Assembly: GCF_000715075.1 (NCBI RefSeq)
Contig: NC_134097.1
Coordinates: forward strand, 65,009,190 to 65,073,189
DNA: 64,000 nt
Direction: 5' to 3'
Source: Nicotiana tabacum
Lineage: Eukaryota > Streptophyta > Magnoliopsida > Solanales > Solanaceae
Part shown: positions 24,087 through 35,970 of the stretch, in pieces
How positions within the stretch are numbered: the stretch's first letter is position 1
Layout: every line of letters begins with the position of its first letter
Position numbers and translations under genes: made by a program
Notes under the pieces: generated by a model
Seen by the model: the letters and a program-made list of their open reading frames with translations, nothing else
Database searches by the model: none
Told to the model about the DNA's origin: nothing

Positions 24087-25138
24087 ATATGGGCGTGCAC
24101 CGTGATAATTGTGACTCTATTATTTTTGTGGAACTTTGCAGTTACCTGATCTTATCTGCAACCATAAAATCTCTACGCACTAGAGCTATTGAGTTGTGAT
24201 CCATAATAGAAACCATGTCTAGGCTACATGTTTATTATGTTATGACCCACTGAGGTCATATTGTTGTTGAATTATTTGTTTAATTTGCAATTTCATACTC
24301 AATCATGTTCATTCATTTCATATCATATCTCAGTCTCTATTGGTATTGAGTGACACATCATCCCATCATTTTGGGCTAGTTTCATAACATTGTAAGCCCG
24401 AAAGAGTGGAGAGATTGATGACTGAGTGAGGCCGAGGGCCTGAGTGTCAGTGATATTACGGGACCGGGCTACATGCCACAACATGTTATATTGATTATGC
24501 CTGAATCTCGCTTATTATGGTGATTGGGCTGAATGAACCCCTATGGAGTTTGCACACACCCCCAGTGAGCGAGGTTGATTTATATTGAAGGATGGATTTT
24601 CACTGGGCATGGATCTTCCCCAAAGCATTTATATTCAGCGACACATCTTCCCCGAGATGCATTGGCCTTATAAAATACTGAGTGACTGAGTGTCAGTTGC
24701 TATGTATATATTCGGGATGGATCTTCCCTGGGTTGGATTCACTATATACAGTACTGAGTGACTGAGCATGTCGAGTTTTGAGCATGATGAGTGGAAAGTG
24801 TGAGACAATGAGATTGAGTACTCTGAGAGTATGAGTACAAGAGTTTATCTCTATGATACATTGCATTGACATGCACACTTGACATACAAGCATATAGATG
24901 CATTTTTCTCATGTTGTTATGACTTTTCACACATATTGACATATAGGCATAGAGACGTATTTTCCTCATGTCATTTGAACATGAAATATTTACCTGTTGA
25001 ATGCTTTTGGGAAAATTACAATTTTCAAACTTACTCATGTTTTTGGCAATTTCGGAAAGAGATTTGGGTTTTCACTAATATACTTGAAAAGCATGCCTAT
25101 TTTTCTAGAAATGTGAACGAGCTGAGCATTTTATCTCT
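24087..25138 (+). mobile_element. Chromovirus LTR fragment G1, plus strand
   Basis: Matches, with many substitutions, the LTR parts at 32580-33372 and 35971-36270 in the same orientation. Shared words include GGGCTAGTTTCATAAC, GATTGATGACTGAGTG and repeated GGATGGATCTTC. It starts inside the LTR just after a GTGACA and ends abruptly after ATCTCTAAG, where minus-strand pol sequence of element D follows. Confidence 0.65.
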
Positions 25139-25985
25139 AAGTGAAATGGACGATATACTTCTGGAGCATAAAAACATGGAACACTGGAGGTACACTCGAC
25201 AAGCTAGGTGGCAAGTCAAGCTTGTAAGCCACCTTCTAAATCCTCTGAAGTACCTCAAAAGGACCAATGGACCGAGGGCTCAACTTGCCCTTCTTCCCGA
25301 ACCTCATAACACCCTTTGTGGGTGATACCTTCAGTAGAACCTTCTCCCCAACCATGTAAGACATATCATGGACCTTTTTGTCGGCATAACTCTTCTCTCT
25401 AGACTGCACCGTGCGAAGCCGCTCCTGAATCAATTTAACATTGCCCGATGCATCCAGAACTAAGTCAGTACCCAATATCCTAGCCTCACCCAGCTCAAAC
25501 CAATCCACCGGAGATCTACACCGCCTCCCATATAAAGCCTCATACGGATCCATCTGATTGCTCAACTGATAACAGTTGTTATAAGCAAACTCCGTGAGCG
25601 GCAGAAACGAGTCCCATGATTCCCCGAAATCAATGACACAAGTGCGTAACATGTCATCTGATATTTGAGTAGGGCGCTCGAACTGCTCGTCCGTTTAAGG
25701 TTGAAATGATGTGCTCAACTCAACCTGAGTGCCCAAATCTCGTTGAACAACTCTCCAAAATTGAGAGGTAAACTGCGTGCCTTTATCTGAAATGATGGAA
25801 ACTAGCCAACCAATCTAAAGAATAAGTAGTACCGACTAGAATGAAGTGCACAGAATTTGTTAGCCGATCCACAATCACCCAAATAGCATCGAACTTCCTC
25901 GAAGTCTGTAGGAGCCCAACTACGAAATTCATGGTGATCCGCTCCCACTTCCACTCAACACCCCATCATCTCCAATAGTATCATC
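25139..25985 (-). pseudogene. Element D: integrase
   Basis: Integrase of a chromovirus pol, inactive. From the C-terminus backwards: FHVFMLQ at the junction with G1, GPFEVLQRI followed by a stop, the GKKGKLSPRSIGPF module, YGRRCRSPVDWFELGE, and ESWDSFLPLTEFAYNN. The catalytic core (25650-25985) is broken by stops and frameshifts. The N-terminal zinc-binding part is not visible between here and the RNase H end, so it is probably deleted. The chromodomain, polypurine tract and 3' LTR are lost at 25138. Confidence 0.75.
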
Positions 25986-26512
25986 TCCTGCATCATCATG
26001 CTGAACCTTGTCCTTGAGGAAAAGCAAATGAGGATCATCTTACTGGCGTTCTCTGATGCGATCAAATAAGGAAGAAAGAAAAACCACATATGCTAAAACC
26101 CGACTAGGCTCTGAAACATCCAATCTCACGAACTGGTTGGCCAAGGCCTGGACATCAACTACAAGAGGTCTCTCACCAACAGGAATGAATGCAAGACTAC
26201 CCACACTAACTGTCTTCCTACTCAAGGCATCGACCACCACATTGGCCTTTCTCGGATGATACAGAATAGTAATATCATAGTCCTTTAGCAGCTCCAACCA
26301 TCTCCCCTTCCTCAAATTTAGATCCTTCTATTTGAACAAGTGCTGGAGGCTATGATAATAAGTAAATACCTCACAAGAACACCATAGAGATAGTGCCTCC
26401 AAAGCAGCCAACTCCAAAGCATTAATAGGGTAGTTCTTCTCATGAGGCTTCAACTGGTGCGAAGCATAAGTAACCACTCTACCCTCCTGTGTCAACATAC
26501 ATCCAGTACCGA
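25986..26512 (-). pseudogene. Element D: RNase H and connection region
   Basis: Contains [43 protein letters not shown] and, further upstream, decayed words of the HDLELAALVHAL and FTDHKSLQ types. Several stops interrupt it. It degrades the RNA strand during reverse transcription in active copies. Confidence 0.7.
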
Positions 26513-27540
26513 TTCAAGTAGCATCACAATATATTGTATAAGACCCAGAAGCTGATAGTAGAACTAGAATTCGAGTTGTGGTCACAATAGTCTTGAGTTG
26601 CACAAACCGACGGTAATAACCAGCCAAACCAAGAAAGCTCTGAATCTCTGTAGCTGAGGATGGTCTGGCCCAACTCTGAACCGCCTCTATCTTCTTCGGA
26701 TCTATTTGAATACCCTCACTGGACACTATGTGCCCCAAGAACACCACTAAACTGAGCCAAAACTCATACTTCGAGAACTTGGCATAAGCTTCTCCTCCCA
26801 TCAAGCACTGCAGCACAATCCTCAAATATCGGGCATGCTCCTCTTGGCTACGAGAGTACACCAGGATATCATTAATGAACACAATAACAAACAAGTTGAG
26901 ATAAGGCTGAAATACACTATTCATTAGATACATGAACGCTTCTTGGTGTTGGTTAGCCTAAAAGCCATCCCAAGGAACTCATAATGACCATAACGGGTCC
27001 TGAAAGCTGTCTTAAGAATATCCGAGTCCCGAATCTTCAATTGGTGATACCTAGACCTCAAATTAATCTTGGAAAAACCCTCACTCTCTGAAGCTGGTCA
27101 AATAGATCATCAATACGCGGAAACAGATAAGTGTTCTTGATTGTGACTATGTTCAACTGCCTATAATCAATGCACATTCTTATAGTACTATCCTTCTTCT
27201 TCACCAATAGGACAAATGAACCCCAAGGTGACACACTAGGCCTAATAAACCCCTTCTCGAGGAATTCTTGAAGCTTCTCCTTTAACTCCTTTAACTCAGT
27301 CGGTGTCATGCGGTATAGAGGAATAGAAATGAGTTGAGTGCCCGACACCAAGTTAATATCCCTATCCGGTGGCATGCCCGGCAGGTTTGCAGGAAACACA
27401 TCCGGAAAATCTTGCACCACCGGAACAGAATCAATAGTAGGGGTCTCATTACTAACATTCCTCACAAAGGCCAAATAAGATAAACAACCACTCCCAACCA
27501 TTCGCTGGGCCTTCAAGTACGAAATCAATCTACTAGTAAC
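26513..27540 (-). pseudogene. Element D: reverse transcriptase
   Basis: Recognisable by [42 protein letters not shown], then the active-site strand [16 protein letters not shown] and [12 protein letters not shown]. The active-site box reads FIND where the family has FIDD: one of the two metal-binding aspartates is Asn, so it would be inactive even if the frames were intact. A frame change lies around 26930-27070, between the two main blocks. Confidence 0.8.
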
Positions 27541-27970
27541 ATAGTCTAAAGAACCTCACCACTCACTCCGTGAAACCCCTACATCGCCAACGTCCTAGTC
27601 TTATGGTGACAATCCAAAATAGCATGAAATGGAGACAACCAATACATACCCTAGATCAAGACAAAATCAACCATACTAAGCAGCAAGAGGCTAATTCTAG
27701 TCTCTAATCTCTCAATAGTCAATACATATGACTGGTACACACGATACACAATAATAGTATCGCCCACCGATATAGATACATGAACAGATGAAGCTAAAGA
27801 CTCACGGGGCATATCCAGATAATGAGCAAAATACGATGATACATATGAATAGGTGGAACCAGAGTCAAATAATATAGAAGTATCTCGATGACATACTGAG
27901 ACAATACTTGTGATCACTATGCCTGAAGAAATAGCATCTGGTCTGGCAGGGAGTTGATCAAAATGGGCTT
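27541..27970 (-). pseudogene. Element D: protease
   Basis: Aspartic protease of the retrotransposon type, which would process the polyprotein. The active-site loop is LFDSGSTYSYVSS, followed by SVGDTIIVYRVYQSYVL and IERLETRI. Its 3' end is frame-broken near 27650. Its C-terminal link to RT (27541-27650) carries stops. Confidence 0.7.
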
Positions 27971-29417
27971 GACCGCCACCTGATCGGCCTCCCCCTCTAG
28001 GATGACCCCTAGCTGACTGTGCTCCACTCCGAGCTAGCTGGGCGGGTGGTAAAGTAACTGATAATGAAGTCGAAGGCTGACTCCTCTGCTGAGCTGAATC
28101 TATTGAGAGGCAGGGGAAATGCCTCTTGATATGACACAAATCTTCACTCTCAAAGAAACCTCTCCCTGCAAATGGCGGTGGAGACTGAAGGGAGCCCCGA
28201 GCACCGAATAACTGCTAATAGGACCCGACATAGATTAACCCTAAGATGATGGTGCATATGACGAACTCTGAGGATGAAGGGCATTAAGAAATGAGTGGCC
28301 CTATTTAGAACTGTGTGAACTATGGCCAGATGATGCACAACGGTGAACTAGATGAGCCGTCTGAGCATGCCTATAAGGACGACCCCTACCGTGGTATAAC
28401 TGACCTCTAGAAGGAACACTACTAAAGCCACCTGATCTATGAGACCTTTTGGCATCCCTCTCAACTAGCTATTAGATACAGACCAACTCTATCTACCGAG
28501 CAATGTCAACAACCTCATCAAAAGTAGCATAAAACACTCTCTCTCTCTAGTCATAAGCACCCGCAGCTGAAATGTGAGGACATCAATGAAGGTTCCGATC
28601 CTCTCCTTATCTGTGGTAACCAACCAAACAACATGACGGGCCAACTTGAAAAACCTCATCTCGTACTATGTCATAGTCATATCATCCTGACGCAACTGCT
28701 CAAACTATATGTGCAGCTCCTTTCTGCGAGATTGCGATACACACATCTCCAATAAGAGAATGGAGAACTCCTGCCATGCAAGTGGAACTGCACCGACTGA
28801 CCTACGCCTCTCATAAGCCTCCCACCAGGTGAAGGCAGCCCTAGTAAACTAAAAAGTAGTGAACAAGACCCCACTGGTCTCTAGAACACTTGTTGTATGG
28901 ATAATCCTATGACATCTTTCCAAGAACACTTGAAGTCTACCAAACCTCAGTCTCTGCTGCTCATCATCAGTCATAACAAGAACTACATGGCCTGAGCAGG
29001 TACCACCGGTTGGGCTGGTAGTACCCCCGGTGTCTGGAGTTCCTGCATCACACGCTCGGGTGTATGGGCGGCGGGAGTCTGAGTACCTCCCCCAACTTGA
29101 GAAGTGGTTGTTGCGGCTCGAACAGAGACCGCCTGAGCAACACTTGTGCACACAGTTAGAATCTGAGCTAAGGTGTCCTGAAGGCCTGGAATCACAATAG
29201 GCACAGCTAATGCCTGAGCGGGTTTCACTAGTGCATCCACAACTGGGACCTGATCTCGAACTGGGGCAACTGTTGGCTCTACAGGTGGTGCCTTAGCTGC
29301 TGTGCGAGCCACACCTGTACCCCTACCGTGGCCTCTACTCCGACCTCGGCATCTCGCGGCCCTAACTGGTGGTACTAGTGGTTGTCTATCCTACCTAGTA
29401 GTACATGTCCTCACCAT
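27971..29417 (-). pseudogene. Element D: gag
   Basis: Capsid/nucleocapsid gene. Start taken at the first Met after the primer site (29415-29417), followed by an Arg/Gly-rich segment and TAAKAPPVEPTVAPVR. The capsid part has FTWWEAYERRRSVGAVPLAW, FSILLLEMCV and FEQLRQDDMTMT. Stops at 28705-28707 and 28666-28668 stand where related gags have Gln (RQFEQL, TQYEMRF), so both look like CAG to TAG. A zinc knuckle survives only as DLCHIKRHFPC (around 28110-28140) with cysteines lost. Confidence 0.75.
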
Positions 29418-29593
29418 TTGTGAGAGAATGAAATAATAGTTACCAGAATCAACAAATTCGCATGACAAGAATTCAAGAATGTGAAGTTTCCTAAGGGTTC
29501 GGCAGTCTCTCGAAGATAAGTACACACATCTCCATACCGATCCGTAAGACTCTACTAAACCTTCTCATGACTCGTGAGACCTATGTAACCTAG

Positions 29594-29605
29594 GCTATGA
29601 TACCA
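29594..29605 (-). other. Element D: primer-binding site
   Basis: TGGTATCATAGC on the minus strand, three bases inside the 5' LTR. The standard form complementary to initiator tRNA-Met is TGGTATCAGAGC, so there is one substitution. Confidence 0.8.
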
Positions 29606-29608
29606 ACT

Positions 29609-32522
29609 TGCCACGACCCAAAATCAATCGACGTGATGGAGCCTATCGTGGAACTAGTCCAGCCACTACTCAACATGTTAATATAGTAAAAACATTAAAA
29701 TGTGAAAATGAAGCACTTAATATTTAAGAAAAGCCTTTTTAAAAGCAGAAACAATCCAAAATACGATACAATATATCCTAAAACTGAAGTTTCACAGAGT
29801 ACATGAGTGTCTATATCAGAATACAGTCTACTACAGTGTCTATGGAATAAAAATTGAAATACATATAGAGATAATGAAGGAGAGTCAAGGCCTGCGAATG
29901 CCATAAAGCTACCTCGATAGTCTCCGGTATCTAACTCCTCAATTAGCAGTCGCCGTGACCAGAAGCGCCTGGATCTGCACACGAGTTACAGGGAGTAATG
30001 TGAGTACAAGGAACTCAGTAAGTAACAAGTCCAACCTTTGGACTGAAAGGTAGTGATAAACTCAACCGGCACAGTTTAAAAATAGATATAATAGTGCAGA
30101 ATGGTAGGCATGCTTTCAAGGTAAATAGATAGCTCAAAATAGTAAAATAGATCAGATATTCTGAACAATGTGAAGAATATAGCTCTTAAACTTCTACATG
30201 CCAATGCACATGCTGTAGGTGATGCACCATGCTGATAGCCTCATGTGCTCACACTCTCAAATTCTCAACCACTGGGCGCTGCATATGGCCCATACGGCCC
30301 AGAGAAGATCCATCCCCAAATATATACATCACTAACCATCAGTCACCCAGTGCCGAGGAAGGCCAATCCAGCCTTGTGGAGAAGATCCATCTCAGGTATG
30401 AAGTGTTTCGTATTAGATCCATGTCTGGTGAAGATCCATCCCTCAATAATATAAACCACGCTCACTGGGTGTGTGTATAGACTCTGAAATGGCTCCTACA
30501 ACCCAAGCACTATCATAAAATAAGTATAATCACTGCGGCATGCAGCCCGATTCCATAACTGTCACTCATAATCATGCTCTCAGCCCCACTCAGTCATCAA
30601 TCTCTCCAGTGTTACTCACGGGCTCACAATGTCATGAAAACTAGCCCAAAACAATGATATGATATATCAATAAACAATAACTAAGACAGATATAATATGA
30701 AATAACTGAATATGGTTGAGTACGAAATATCAATAAAATCGGTAAGGTAACAGCATGAAACGACGACTATGGGCCCTAATAGTACCGTCATAAAGCCTAA
30801 ACATGATATCTAGCATGATTGACAGCTCAATTACTTTATCACATGATGAAAACACATATATTAACAAGATAGAATCACTATACAGTGTCATGGAATCAAC
30901 CAGGTCAAAATATTCATGGTGCACGCCCGCACACCCGTCACTTGGCATGTGCGTCACCTCAATACCAATCACATAACCCATAATTCGGGGTCTCGAACCC
31001 TCAGAACCAAGTTTGTAAGTGTTACTTACCTCAATCTGGGCAAAACTCTACTCCAAAATGCCTTTGCCTCTCAAATCGGTCTCCAAACGTCCCGAATCTA
31101 GCTTGAAGCAGTACAATACAATTAATATAGGCCAAACGGATCAATTCCACAAGAAAAGTACTAAATTATAGCAAAAAACCGAAAATCGGCTCAAACCCGG
31201 CCTACGGGCCCATGTCTCGAAATCCGACAAAAGTTACAAAACCCCAAAATCCCATTCACTCACGAGTCTAACCATACCAAATTTATCAAAATCAAACGCC
31301 AAAAGGCCATTCAAATCCCCAAAATTCACTCTCCAAATACCTAGCCTCAAACCCCCAAAATTCACCTCAAAAACACAACAACTAGGTGGGAAATAAGTGG
31401 GGAAACATTATTATTGAAGAAAAATGAACACAAGGAGCTTACCTCAGTAATCTCTTCAAAAATCCTCTAAAACCCTCCAAAGTCCGAGATCAAAATGATG
31501 AAAATGGTGAAAAAGCTCAAAGTCTCGTATTTATAGTTTATGTCGAGGCTTTCCGCACCTGCATCAACTTAGCCATTTCTGCGGTCTTACTGGTGCACCC
31601 CAGAGCGCGCTTCTGCAACTAACTTTGCACCTGCATATAATTTTCCTGTGTAGCGTACTCGTTTCTATGAGATAAATCTCCACTTCTGCAGAGTCAACTT
31701 CGGGGCAAAATCCGCTTCGGCGGCCCATCGCACCTGCGAACTTCTACTACCTCACTCCATTGGCCTCTTCTGCGGCTTACCTCCCACTTATGCGGGCACG
31801 CACATACGGTTCCTACTCTGTAGGTGCGATTACACTAGTAGTGGAAAACTTCAGCAAGCTTACAACTTCAACACTTGATCTGTTGATCCCTAGAAATCAA
31901 CCCAAGGCCACCGGGACCTCAACCAAACATACCAAAAGTCTTATAACCCAATACGAACTTAGTTGAATCCTCCAATCACCTCAAACAACATTAAAAACAC
32001 GAATTACACACGGATTCAAGCCTAATGAACTTTGAAATTTTCAAATTCTACAAATGACGTTGAAACCTACAAATCATGTCTGATTGACCTCAAATTTTGC
32101 ACACAAGTCATAAATGACACCACAAACCCACTCCATCTTCGGAAAATCCAATTCAACCCGGATATCAAAAAGTCCACCCCCGGTCAAACTTCCAAAAATT
32201 TCAACTTTCGGCATTTCAAGTCGAATTCTACTACGCACTTCCAAATCACAATCCTGACATGCCCCTAAGTCAAAAACTACCTAAAGAGCTAATGGAACCA
32301 TCAAAATTCAAATCTGAGGTAGTTTACACATAAGTCAACATCCGGTCAACTTTTCCACCTTAAGCTTTCAATAAAGAGACCAAGTATCTCAGTTCACTCT
32401 GAAATCTCTTCGAACCCGAAACAACTAACCCGGTAATATAGATAACAACTGTAGAATAAAAAAGGAGTAGAAAATGGGGGAATGGGGCTACAACTTTTAA
32501 AACGATCGGCCGGGTCGTTATA
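29609..32522 (-). mobile_element. Element D: 5' LTR, about 2.9 kb
   Basis: In element orientation it runs from TATAACGACCCGGCCG at 32522 to GGGTCGTGGCA at 29609 (ends usually TGTAACGACCC and GTGACA). TATA-type sequence TATAAATACGAG lies near 31530, and a GC-rich word array (31550-31835) lies just upstream of it in transcription direction. Words such as GAAGATCCATCC recur at 30300-30450. The outer end abuts plus-strand LTR sequence with no duplicated target visible. Confidence 0.75.
31550..31835. repeat. GC-rich short-word array in the LTR of element D
   Basis: Words of the type GCACCTGCG, CTTCTGCGG and CTTATGCGGGC repeated irregularly, beside the LTR TATA-type sequence. Confidence 0.5.
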
Positions 32523-33367
32523 GAAACACCGAATTTCACATTCTGTGTTTGGTGTTGAGGTGACATACATGCTAGGTGACGGGTGTGTGGACGTGCACCG
32601 GGAGAATTTTAACCCTGTTATTTCTATGTCACTGTGTAGTTGCCTAGTCTTATATGCAACCATGAAATCTCTATGAACTAGAGCTATTGAGCTGTGACCC
32701 ATGTTAGAAACCATGTCTAGGCTGCATGCTTATTCTGTTGGGACCCACTTAGGTCATATTGCTGTTGATTTATTTATTTAAATTGCAATTTCATACTCAA
32801 TCATGTTTATTCATTTTATATCATATCTCAGTCTCTGTTGGTATTGATCGACACATCATTTCATAATTTTGGGCTAGTTTCATGGCATTGTGAGCTCAAG
32901 AGACTAGAGAGATTGATGACTGAGTGAGGCTGATGGCCTAAGTGTGAGTGATATTATGGGATCGAGTTGTACGCTGCAGCATGTTATATTAATTATGCTT
33001 GTATCTGGATTATTATGACACTTGGGCTAAAGGATCCCCTCCGGAAGTCTGCACACACCCCAAGTGAGCGCAGTTGATTTATATTAAGGGATGGATCTTC
33101 ACTGGGCATAGATCTTGCTCGAAGAATTTATATTTGGGGATGGATCTTCCCTGGGATGCATTGTCCTTATACAGTACTGAGTGACTGACTATCAGTTGCT
33201 ATGTATATATTCGGGATGGATCTTCCCTGGGCTGGATTGGCCATATACGGTACTGAGTGACTGAGCGACTGAGCATGTCGAGTGGTTGAGAAAGATAAGT
33301 GGAAAGTGTGAGGCAGTGAGATTGAGTACTTTGAGAGTGTGAGTACATGAGTTCATCTCTGAGGTAC

Positions 33368-33372
33368 ATTGC
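33368..33372. repeat. Target-site duplicate, left
   Basis: ATTGC directly before the solo LTR, repeated at 35966-35970. The uninterrupted site TACATTGCATTGACATG exists in G1 near 24858. Confidence 0.85.
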
Positions 33373-34009
33373 TGTCACGACCCAAGTTCGCCCTTCCTGA
33401 ACTGTCGTGACAGCACCTAGTCTCTACAACTAGGTAAGCCTAACAATCTCGAAAAAAGGGAAGACAACAGATAAAAACAAATAAAACTACGGAATTAACG
33501 TAGTGAAGGTTTAAAGATGCCGCTTGGCATATACAATATAATCTCTCAAACTAAACAACTTTCCCAAAACCCAGAATCTCATGAAATCACAAGATGTTGA
33601 ATAACTACAAGTTTCTAACTCTAGAATGTCAAAACAAAAGTAAATACAAAAGGGATAAAACTATAAGAGAGAATGGAAAGGGACTCCTCGATCTGCGGGT
33701 GCGGTAGATATACCTCGAAGTCTCTGAAGAATCGCCTCGCCTCAAGGATAGTAGGACTGAGTCGAAGTACCTGGATCTGCACATGTAAAACATGGGTAGA
33801 AAGGGCAAGAGTACACCACAACGGTACTCAGTAAGTGCCAATCCTAACATCGGTCGAGTAGTGACAAGAAAGGTCAGGGTTCTACTAACTATGTACAACA
33901 ATATATAAGGATAGAAATAATATTAAAGTAATACAGGGTAAAAGAGTAACAATAACTACAGCAGATACAAAATAGTCACAAAAGGAAAATATAGCTCAAC
34001 ACAGAGTTA

Positions 34010-34290
34010 ACAACCGGGGATCTCCCAGGATACCGTTCTGTAGTCCCAAATATAAATATCCAGCGGATCTCTAGGGTGCCATCCCGTAGTCTAACTCATA
34101 GAGCACGAGTATCTCCCGAAATACCGATCCGTAGATCCAAATGTAAATACCTAGAACTAGGTGAAATCTACCAGGTGCAGCCCCGTAGTTCCAAAATAAA
34201 AGTGCAGGGGGATCTCCCGAAATACAAATTCATAGTCCCAAAGTAAACAAGCAGGGGGATCTCCCGGGGTACCGTCCCGTAGTCCCAAAG
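34010..34290. repeat. Minisatellite in the solo LTR, about 54-bp units
   Basis: About five units with GGGGGATCTCCC, then a TACCGTCCCGTAGTCCC-like block and AAAGTAAACA. GGGATCTCCC is a short inverted repeat (GGGA and TCCC). Confidence 0.7.
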
Positions 34291-35034
34291 TAAACACACA
34301 ACAAAAACACGAAGAATATTCAATTTTGTCCAAATTTCCATACCAAGGTAAACAGATAATTCTAACCTAGCATGTTGCACGTAATTCAAATAAAGCAATT
34401 TGAGCAACTAAGGCAATTAAGTCAAGTAGACATGCTTCCCTAAGCTAACAACAGGATTAAATTGCAGGTAGCATAAACAAGAAAGAAAACTCAGTTATAG
34501 TTACTTAATGAAAATATGATTTTCAACAATTAGCACATGTACGCACTCGTCACCTCACGTACAAGGTATTTCATATATCAACAACACCAATTCCTAAGGA
34601 GAGTTCCCCCACACAAGGTTAGGCAAGCCACTTACCTCGAATCGGCTCAAAAATCAACCTGAAACCACGCTCTTGCCATGAGTACTCGACTCCAAATGGC
34701 CCAAATCTATTCAAATCAATTGCATAATGTAAATATAACTTCGAGTAACTGATTCCACTAATTGATTCCAAAATTGGACCTCAAACGACCCCTCAAATAA
34801 CCGCTCAAAACTCTCCAATTAACCAAGCCCTAACCCCCAATTTTACCACTTCTTTTCCTATAAATTTCATGCTTACAATGATAAAAATAACGAGCTTAAG
34901 GACCAAAGACCTTACCTCAATGAATCTCTCTGAAAATCTCCCTTGAAAATGCTCCCCAAAGCTTCTTCCCGTTTGACAAGAGATGAAAAAAAACTCAAAT
35001 TCGTGAAGGCATCTATTTATATGTTTTGCCGTGC

Positions 35035-35290
35035 AAATCTACTTCTGCGTCCATGGGACCGCACCTGCGGTCCCACTTCTGCAGAACTAAAGTCGCATCT
35101 GCGACATTTCATTAAAAACCCAGCTTCCACACCTGCAACCACTTTTACTCAGATGCGGTGCCGCTTGTGCGATAAAGCACATGTTTTAGCAGTCCCTGCT
35201 GGCTCTCCTCTCTTCTGCTTCTGCGATGCTAGTGCCACTTCTGCGGCTCCGCACTTGCGGGCCTCAAGCGCAGGTGCGGTTATGACAGAA
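35035..35290. repeat. GC-rich short-word array in the solo LTR
   Basis: Repeats GCACCTGCGGTCCC, CTTCTGCGG, GCACTTGCGGGC and GCAGGTGCGG; GCACCTGC and GCAGGTGC are reverse complements, so the array can fold on itself. Confidence 0.55.
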
Positions 35291-35965
35291 GATCAATATC
35301 CTCAGCTGCTTCAAGCCACTCCCAATTCTTCCGATAACCTTCCGAAATTATCCCGAGGCCCCCGGGACCTCAACCAAAAATACAACCAAGTCCTATACCA
35401 CTATTCCAACTTGTACAAACCTTCAGAACACTCAAAATAATATTGAATCATCAAAACACCCTCGGATTGAAGCCTAAGGATTCCAAAACTTCAAATTTTC
35501 GTTTTTGATAAAAAAGTCTATCAAACCTCATCCGAATTACTTGAAATCTTGCATACACGTCCCAAATGACACAACGGACCCATTCCAACTTCCGAAAATC
35601 CATTCCAACCCTTAGATCAAAATCTCACTATCGAACCAGAAACTTCAAAAATTCAACTTTCGACATTTCAAACCTAAATAAGCTATGGGCCTCCAAAACA
35701 CTATCCGAGCACGCCCCTAAGCCTGAAATCACCGAACGGAGGTAACGGAACCGACAGAATTCCATTTTGTGCCCGTCTTCACACTACTCCAACGACGGTC
35801 CAAATTCTAAGACTTAAGCTCTCATTTAGGGACTAAGTGTCCCAAACTCTCCAAAACTCCAAATAAACCTTCCCAACAACTCACAATAGCAGAAACAAAC
35901 ACAGGGAATGCAGTTAACAGAGGATTGGGGCGTTAATTATTAAAACAATCGGGCGGGTCATTACA

Positions 35966-35970
35966 ATTGC
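35966..35970. repeat. Target-site duplicate, right
   Basis: ATTGC, the partner of 33368-33372. Confidence 0.85.

Larger units (their letters stand above)
33373..35965 (-). mobile_element. Solo chromovirus LTR with target duplication, 2593 bp
   Basis: Runs from TGTCACGACCCAAG to GCGGGTCATTACA and is flanked by ATTGC on both sides. No internal sequence remains, as expected after recombination between two LTRs. It contains a minisatellite (34010-34290), a TATA-type sequence near 35015 (minus strand), and a GC-rich word array at 35035-35290. An open frame of 165 codons (34943-35440 plus) runs through the GC array and is not a gene I can support. Confidence 0.9.

Noticed and set aside
24879..25325. 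A 148-codon plus-strand open frame
   Set aside because: It spans the junction between an LTR fragment and antisense integrase sequence, so it is a chance chimera.
34943..35440. A 165-codon open frame on the plus strand
   Set aside because: Lies inside the solo LTR across its GC-rich word array; no protein family resemblance, and the homologous LTR at 38656 does not keep it.
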